Assembly (NCBI GenBank): GCA_947044365.1
Contig: OX345636.1
Coordinates: forward strand, 1,845,501-1,909,500
DNA length: 64,000 nucleotides
DNA from: Petrosia ficiformis
Taxonomy: Eukaryota > Porifera > Demospongiae > Haplosclerida > Petrosiidae
Direction: 5' to 3'
The notes under the pieces were generated by a model. The model saw only the letters and a list, made by a program, of their open reading frames with translations, made no database searches and was not told the DNA's origin. A program made the translations under genes and the position numbers. Shown here piece by piece: positions 61,901 to 64,000 of the stretch. The stretch's first letter is position 1. Every line of letters starts with the position of its first letter.

Positions 61901-63208
61901 TACAACATAGTAGTAGACACAAATATACTATATTGTTTAATTTTCATGTTTTCCATATATTACTATGTTATCTTACCAGAAGTGTTTCTAAATTTAATGT
62001 AAAATACTCATTTCATTTTACCTGTTTAATGTGTGGTTTTTAATCTTTGTGTAATTATTATATGTATACGGTACATGATTACATATTGATATTGTATTAT
62101 ATGTTTTGCATAGAATGGACACACACCAATACATCAGGCTGTATACATGGCACGTGATGATATAGTAGAAGTTCTTATAGAATGTGGAGCAAACCTTTAT
62201 ATCAAAAATAAGGTAAGTATTCAAAATTAATGATAACATTGTTATAATTAATGATTACTTATAGTAATCATATCATAATTTATGTCCATTTGCCTTGTAC
62301 TGAATGCTCCTGTGCCTCAGTAGAAATCGATATCTGGTCACGATATTGATTATCACTAAATGTGCTATATTCGTAATGATTGTCGATATTTGGATTATCG
62401 AGTCCCAGCGCTAATTATAATAATATAGTTTTTCATATGTCAGGCACTCCTTTATTAATTAAATATTATTATTTTATAGTATGGAGATACTCCTATTGAT
62501 GTAGCAAAGAGTAATAACAAACAAAATTTTGTAGATATGTTACAGACAGCTATGGTATGTTATTTTAATATTATAATTGAACAATGACTTGTTCTTTACA
62601 TCCAAATTATCAGTTAATATATTGAATTTGAATGTAGTTAGGCTCATAGTCCCATTGTTTATCACTAGTTACAACATAATTTATTTATAAGTATTGTGGT
62701 ATATATATTATATTAGCTACTTTGAAATGATTAATGATCTTAAACTAGTTAGGATTGAAATGTTGTGTATTACACTAACTCCAATTGTAGAATGTAAAAG
62801 TATATTCATAATAATTATTATTATGATATCTTCTATTATCAGTATAATTATATTAATTTTTATCTTTGAAAGGATATTGCTCAGAAACTATTTTTATTGT
62901 ATCTATTTCAAGAGAAAGTATTTAGAAGATGCTTTTGCTTATTAGTAACTGAAATTTGGATTTTAACAGGGAATATCTAAAGTTTAAAAAAAAAAAATTG
63001 TTATAATTTTCACCAGCTAATCCGGCTTTAAACTTGATATGTAATTATCATATCTAATATCAATAGTAATACTAGTAATAATAATACTCATAATAATAAT
63101 ATTATTTTTAAAAATATTATAATTATAATAATAACTGATATTTCTTTTAGTCCACACAAGAACATATTAAAGTCAAGTCTTCAAAAAACATTTCATCAGA
63201 TGGACAAG
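37958..63208 (+). CDS. Gene B: paralogue of gene A, 5' part (seven exons)
   Basis: Exons joined by phase are 37,958-37,996 (start ATG), 44,598-44,687, 47,572-47,673, 50,005-50,103, 62,114-62,212, 62,480-62,554 and 63,151-63,208. All introns are GT/AG and phase 0; the last exon ends in phase 1 like its match in gene A. The product starts MATSLTKDEKEAL, followed by five ankyrin-type units and the same polar linker as gene A. The last three exons match gene A exons 8,675, 9,382 and 10,068 in length, phase and flanking intron sequence. The Roc-COR, Death and SAM part should lie right of the window. Introns are large (up to 12 kb) and carry hAT, piggyBac and Crypton relics. No stop or frame break is visible in these exons. 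An exon not recognised within the long introns cannot be excluded. Confidence 0.75.
38399..38760. mobile_element. MITE, TCCCTATGATTGCTTT family, copy 2
   Basis: Left end 'catcctcatgattactttcc' and right end 'caatgcagtcataggaatac'. The interior matches 10,474-10,838 ('cctgaaatatattc', 'ctggacacca') in the same orientation. It lies in gene B intron 1. The ORF at 38,461-38,643 is repeat sequence. Confidence 0.7.
38761..43060. other. Gene B intron 1, no supported gene
   Basis: Mixed unique sequence. A possible exon-like block at 38,865-38,932 was rejected. Short open stretches at 39,494-39,700, 40,629-40,908 and 41,736-41,951 have no domain pattern. A (GATG/GATA)-rich patch lies at 39,790-39,825. 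Confidence 0.4.
43067..43222 (-). mobile_element. MITE, 'acttatgtagggttatatgg' family, copy 3 (inverted)
   Basis: It starts 'tacaagaataataaaaatgg' and includes 'ccatataaccctacataag'. It directly abuts a partial copy of the GGGCGGCCATTTT repeat (43,230-43,345). Confidence 0.65.
43610..44155 (-). pseudogene. hAT transposase relic with TTF-type zinc finger (ZMYM1-like), N-terminal part
   Basis: Minus-strand pieces read in order. At 44,155-43,937 is a TTF-type finger pattern (RSFQQRWYQLHPWLEYS, then AFCFLRRLF, then ATFTSVAFKDWKHAL). At 43,921-43,610 comes the start of the transposase domain (NREYVEALIEVVLYCAQQGI, then KLSDKLQAESLDLG). The pieces are in different frames, separated by a frame break at about 43,930. 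The TTF finger plus DUF4371-like region is known from hAT-family transposases and domesticated ZMYM-type genes. No catalytic part follows, and it lies in a gene B intron. Confidence 0.65.
44598..44687 (+). CDS. Gene B exon 2, ankyrin-like unit
   Basis: A 90-nt exon, phase 0, between 'atactatag' and 'gtaagt'. It encodes NNSLLSAHSSKNIKKVHEII and SQCADPIYAV, an ankyrin-like unit with the A....N...V..II pattern. It is diverged, as expected for an N-terminal cap. Confidence 0.65.
45083..46025 (+). mobile_element. 2A-type repeat element, copy 2 (inverted relative to copy 1), lacking the 2A segment
   Basis: It matches 2,425-3,412 on the opposite strand. At about 45,826-45,845 it runs 'gttggaagagtataagtaag' straight into the sequence that in copy 1 lies beyond the 2A segment. 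In copy 1 that segment is flanked by near direct repeats ('gtaatttgaccttaagta' at 2,900 and 'gtaatttgactgtaagta', both on the minus strand). Copy 2 also has an internal duplication: 45,165-45,265 and 45,460-45,560 share 'gagtagagaaagaagtttat' and 'gatttgccacagacattgtt'. Confidence 0.6.
47572..47673 (+). CDS. Gene B exon 3, ankyrin repeat
   Basis: A 102-nt exon of 34 codons, phase 0, between 'cactacag' and 'gtatgt'. The protein HTSVYWASHEGNIEYLNEVF, then a turn with NVSWMNDLH, fits an ankyrin repeat (.T.L..A...G....V..L). Confidence 0.8.
49122..49592. mobile_element. TA-flanked MITE with CTGTATAGA ends
   Basis: The left end CTGTATAGATGGATATTTTC and the right end (minus strand) CCGTATAGACGGAAATTTTC are inverted. 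TA lies on both sides (49,120-49,121; 49,593-49,594). This is 471 bp with a Tc1/mariner-like signature and no transposase. It lies in the gene B intron between exons 3 and 4. Confidence 0.75.
50005..50103 (+). CDS. Gene B exon 4, ankyrin repeat
   Basis: A 99-nt exon of exactly 33 codons, phase 0, between 'ttatacag' and 'gttagt'. GGYSFLHTCALNRRTDVCSF followed by LISNGVNMNQVDV is a full ankyrin repeat. Both the donor GTTAGT and the size match the gene A exon at 8,675. Confidence 0.85.
52412..54158 (+). pseudogene. hAT transposase relic (ZBED-like)
   Basis: Degenerate but readable parts are: DAITTDLWKSSA near 52,752-52,790, the conserved TTDLW block; FGHNLDLAVKKGLRD near 53,013-53,057, resembling the CxxHxLNL block; and the C-terminal dimerisation block SVPSEKVFGRGGNIV...RLHLKNVKKLIF near 53,935-54,030. 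Frames change and stops occur between them. The right end carries '...gcccaacactac', close to a hAT terminal repeat (CAGTGTTGGGC on the other strand). The left end is not preserved. The element replaced about 350 bp that gene A still has at about 705-1,055. Confidence 0.75.
54417..54615 (-). mobile_element. MITE, 'acttatgtagggttatatgg' family, copy 4 (inverted)
   Basis: It starts 'tacaagaataataaaaaacg' and includes 'ccatataaccctacataag'. It then ends with a second, inverted 'acttatgtagggttatatgg' (54,587-54,606), so it forms a partial hairpin. Confidence 0.65.
55020..56330 (+). pseudogene. piggyBac (DDE_Tnp_1_7) transposase relic
   Basis: An acidic N-terminal region (EGNEDESFMEGSEDEFDD, about 55,065-55,118) and a Pro/Gln-rich stretch (55,279-55,464) precede the core. 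The core shows WELEAYFGFCILMGITHLP and ISRERFQEITIYLHVFDN (55,639-55,815), the piggyBac pattern. Further decayed parts follow to about 56,170 (frame with FKIWVRADSPTSFILLSVL near 56,010). Several stops and frame changes make it inactive. It is diverged from the piggyBac at 63.3 kb and is a different, older family member. Confidence 0.75.
56333..56703. mobile_element. MITE, TCCCTATGATTGCTTT family, copy 3
   Basis: It starts 'tatccctatgattgctttat' and ends 'aaagcaatcataggga'. Its orientation is opposite to the copies at 10,474 and 38,399. It is inserted into, or beside, the end of the piggyBac relic. Confidence 0.75.
57737..58164 (-). pseudogene. Crypton-type / ZMYM-QRICH1-like domain fragment
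   Basis: Minus-strand pieces: about 58,164-57,990 (basic stretch ending VPKNTQKAT) and 57,988-57,737 (WAANVFDQWLQEHNE, then CPLDVLL, then LCVFVSEVKKTDGEDYTPRR and LASLQRSM). W...VF..W and the FV.E..K.DG..Y.P..L...L..LQR pattern are typical of the region in front of the tyrosine recombinase domain in Crypton elements, and of derived host genes (ZMYM2, QRICH1). The recombinase catalytic region is missing. A frame break lies at about 57,990. Confidence 0.65.
58188..58392. repeat. Long hairpin with about 95-bp arms
   Basis: The left arm (58,188-58,281) and right arm (about 58,295-58,392) are near-perfect inverted copies ('ggtcaatgtggtttgccacc' against 'ggtggcaaaccacattgacc') around a loop with 'ctctcttcgctca'. 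Outer parts ('aaaccatagctttgaa') are also paired. It directly precedes the Crypton-like fragment on the minus strand. Confidence 0.9.
59220..59680 (-). pseudogene. hAT transposase C-terminal relic (ZMYM1-like)
   Basis: Minus-strand ORF 59,680-59,396 ends LLKILCNLPVTFCTCKQSFS and TVKK then TAA. The same frame continues LRSTMGQEMLKGLLLVNVHY and then VDSFARKHSHRM down to about 59,235. This is the hAT dimerisation block (PVT...SFS.LKR.K..LRSTM...RL..L). The stop makes it a relic. It belongs to the same broad family as the N-terminal relic at 43.6-44.2 kb, but 15 kb apart. The gene A paralogue lacks the insert. Confidence 0.7.
60472..60984. mobile_element. piggyBac-type MITE, copy 2, with exact TTAA target duplication
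   Basis: TTAA (60,468-60,471), then CCCTTAGAAGATTGATGTC ... CAGTCCTCTAAGTA, then TTAA (60,985-60,988). The empty site is preserved in gene A at about 4,601-4,607 ('cctattaaatggattgc'). The interior matches 11,230-11,824. ORFs crossing it (60,531-61,055) are not genes. Confidence 0.85.
61137..61200 (+). other. tRNA-like sequence (possible SINE head or tRNA relic)
   Basis: It contains an A-box-like 'agatggtaggcgcacc', an anticodon-arm-like 'ctgactgaatatcag' (loop with GAA) and a B-box-like 'ggtttaaatcc'. The gene A match at about 4,745-4,795 has 'cctgactggatatcat' and a better B box 'gggttcaatcc'. The acceptor stem is not clear, so it is not a functional tRNA. Confidence 0.35.
62114..62212 (+). 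CDS. Gene B exon 5, ankyrin repeat
   Basis: 99 nt, 33 codons, phase 0, between 'tgcatag' and 'gtaagt'. It encodes NGHTPIHQAVYMARDDIVEV then LIECGANLYIKNK. The closest match is gene A exon 8,675-8,773, with the last nine residues identical (GANLYIKNK). Confidence 0.9.
62213..62479 (+). other. Gene B intron 5 with a small insertion
   Basis: Compared with gene A, about 125 bp at 62,290-62,415 are extra. They contain 'gaaatcgatatctggtcacg' and 'cgatatttggattatcgag', an inverted CGATAT pair, so a small MITE is possible. Confidence 0.4.
62480..62554 (+). CDS. Gene B exon 6, terminal ankyrin repeat
   Basis: 75 nt, phase 0, between 'ttttatag' and 'gtatgt'. YGDTPIDVAKSNNKQNFVDM then LQTAM. The flanking intron (gtatgttattttaatattat) is shared base for base with gene A at 9,457. 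Confidence 0.85.
63151..63208 (+). CDS. Gene B exon 7, linker
   Basis: 58 nt, phase 0 to 1, between 'tttcttttag' and 'gtataa'. It encodes STQEHIKVKSSKNISSDGQ. Same length and splice sites as gene A exon 10,068-10,125. Confidence 0.75.
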
Positions 63209-63334
63209 GTATAATATTTTCTATTATAATTAGTTATTTTATGATCATGTATTCTGTATAGTCATGACTTATATTACATCGAAAGGTCTACCAAGTATAA
63301 TAATTCATAGTTGCTGTTGTCATTTGCTTGTTAA

Positions 63335-64000
63335 CCCTTTTAACACGACAGTCATTATATAATGACTGCGCGTTTCTTCCTGAATGCGCAGTGGTCATTA
63401 TATAATGACCAGGTGTAAAAATATTATTATAGCAGCAGGCTTTTCTTGTGGTTACTGTGTAAACTATTTCTTGTGGTTGTTGTTATTATATTCACTCATA
63501 ATGGCAAAGAAATTCAATATCAGTGATGTGATAAATATTTTGATGGACAGTGATGGAAACAGTGATTACGACTTTGATGGTTATATAGATGAAGATGAAT
63601 TGCTTACAAGAATGGGAGAAGATGAAATCAATAATGACAGTCAAATAAATAGTGATGACGATGATGATGATGATGAGGATGATGATGATGATGATGATGG
63701 TGATGATAATGGTAATGTTGACACAGAACAAAATGGGATAGACATCCAAGAAGTCAACTGGTCATCTGGCTGCTCTAATGATATGACTAATAAAACTCCA
63801 TTAGATTTCTTTGAATTGCTTGTGACCGATGATATTGTGGACTTGATTGTTGACCAGACAAATCTATATGCTGAACAGTTTTTTGAGAAGGAATCTCCTC
63901 CACCTAGGTCAAGGGTAAATGAGTGGAAAAAGAAACCATTTACATCTATTGAAGTCATGAAGTTTTTTGCTATGGTAATAGTAATGGGAGTTATACACTA
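63335..64000 (+). mobile_element. piggyBac element, left part, cut by the window edge
   Basis: TTAA at 63,331-63,334 is followed by CCCTTTTAACACGAC, a typical piggyBac end. Two perfect palindromes follow (63,351-63,366 GTCATTATATAATGAC; 63,393-63,410 with the same core), then the transposase ORF at 63,501. It is inserted in a gene B intron at the position that corresponds to about 10,249 in gene A. The right end lies beyond the window. Confidence 0.85.
63501..64000 (+). CDS. piggyBac transposase, N-terminal part (open at the right edge)
   Basis: ATG at 63,501 opens a frame with no stop to the end of the window (166 codons). An acidic N-terminus with a long Asp run (about residues 53-75) is typical of piggyBac-derived transposases. 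The DDE_Tnp_1_7 domain then starts: TPLDFFELLVTDDIVDLIVD, QTNLYAEQFF, VNEWKKKPFTS and FFAMVIVMGVIH. The catalytic Asp residues would lie beyond the window. Because the frame is clean, this looks like a young copy. The Ser-rich minus ORFs across it (63,492-63,958) are shadows of the Asp codons. Confidence 0.85.
   Translation, partial: MAKKFNISDVINILMDSDGNSDYDFDGYIDEDELLTRMGEDEINNDSQINSDDDDDDDEDDDDDDDGDDNGNVDTEQNGIDIQEVNWSSGCSNDMTNKTPLDFFELLVTDDIVDLIVDQTNLYAEQFFEKESPPPRSRVNEWKKKPFTSIEVMKFFAMVIVMGVIH

Larger units (their letters stand above)
50104..62113 (+). other. Gene B intron 4 (12 kb) with nested transposon relics
   Basis: Blocks at 51,905-52,412, 54,155-54,415, 54,625-54,715 and 58,940-62,113 align with the gene A intron at 1-8,674. 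Between them lie a hAT relic, MITEs, a piggyBac relic, a Crypton fragment with hairpin, a second hAT fragment and a piggyBac-type MITE. The stretch 50,104-51,900 has no supported gene. Confidence 0.7.

Noticed and set aside
63492..63958. Minus-strand ORFs with long Ile or Ser runs
   Set aside because: They are the complement of the Asp-rich part of the piggyBac transposase on the plus strand.

Overview
This is an AT-rich animal nuclear window with intron-split genes (GT/AG splice sites, small exons with conserved phases) and very many DNA-transposon relics. No bacterial-type operon is present. The gene content (ankyrin repeats joined to a Roc-COR GTPase, a Death domain and a SAM domain; a 2A-peptide element; Crypton, piggyBac, hAT and Helitron-like relics; an RT with a restriction-like endonuclease region) fits an early-branching animal. 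A sponge is my best guess and a cnidarian is possible; this is inference from family content, not from a marker gene.

Layout. 1-8,674 is an intron of gene A, full of repeats, with a 2A-bearing element at 2.4-3.4 kb on the minus strand. 8,675-17,786 (+) holds the last ten exons of gene A: two ankyrin exons, two short linker exons, a 2-kb Roc-COR GTPase exon, a linker exon, a Death-domain exon, a linker exon and two exons that form a SAM domain. The Roc-COR exon contains one in-frame TGA at 14,694-14,696; the reading frame and the protein similarity continue past it. 18.2-20.6 kb (+) is a decayed retroelement RT. 21.6-22.8 kb (-) holds coding-like pieces I cannot name, ending in a perfect 33-bp-arm palindrome. 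23-32 kb is intergenic with a Helitron-like fragment, a telomere-like patch and small fold-back elements. 32.1-33.8 kb is a 58-bp minisatellite, followed by a TA-flanked MITE and a 54-bp minisatellite.

37,958 to beyond 63,208 (+) is gene B, a head-to-tail paralogue of gene A. Its start codon exon and six ankyrin-type exons are visible, and its GTPase half lies beyond the right edge. The intron of gene B before its exon at 62,114 aligns in blocks with the intron of gene A at 1-8.7 kb, so the two genes come from a tandem duplication. The two copies now differ mainly by transposon insertions: hAT, piggyBac, Crypton and several MITEs. A near-intact piggyBac transposase starts at 63,501 inside a gene B intron and runs off the window.

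How it works together (inference): A and B look like intracellular signalling scaffolds in which ankyrin repeats sense or bind a ligand, Roc-COR acts as the GTPase switch, and Death and SAM domains recruit partners, as in innate-immune or cell-death pathways. Gene A as read would be cut short within the COR region. The rest of the window is mobile DNA at different stages of decay; paralogous empty sites let several insertions be read precisely.
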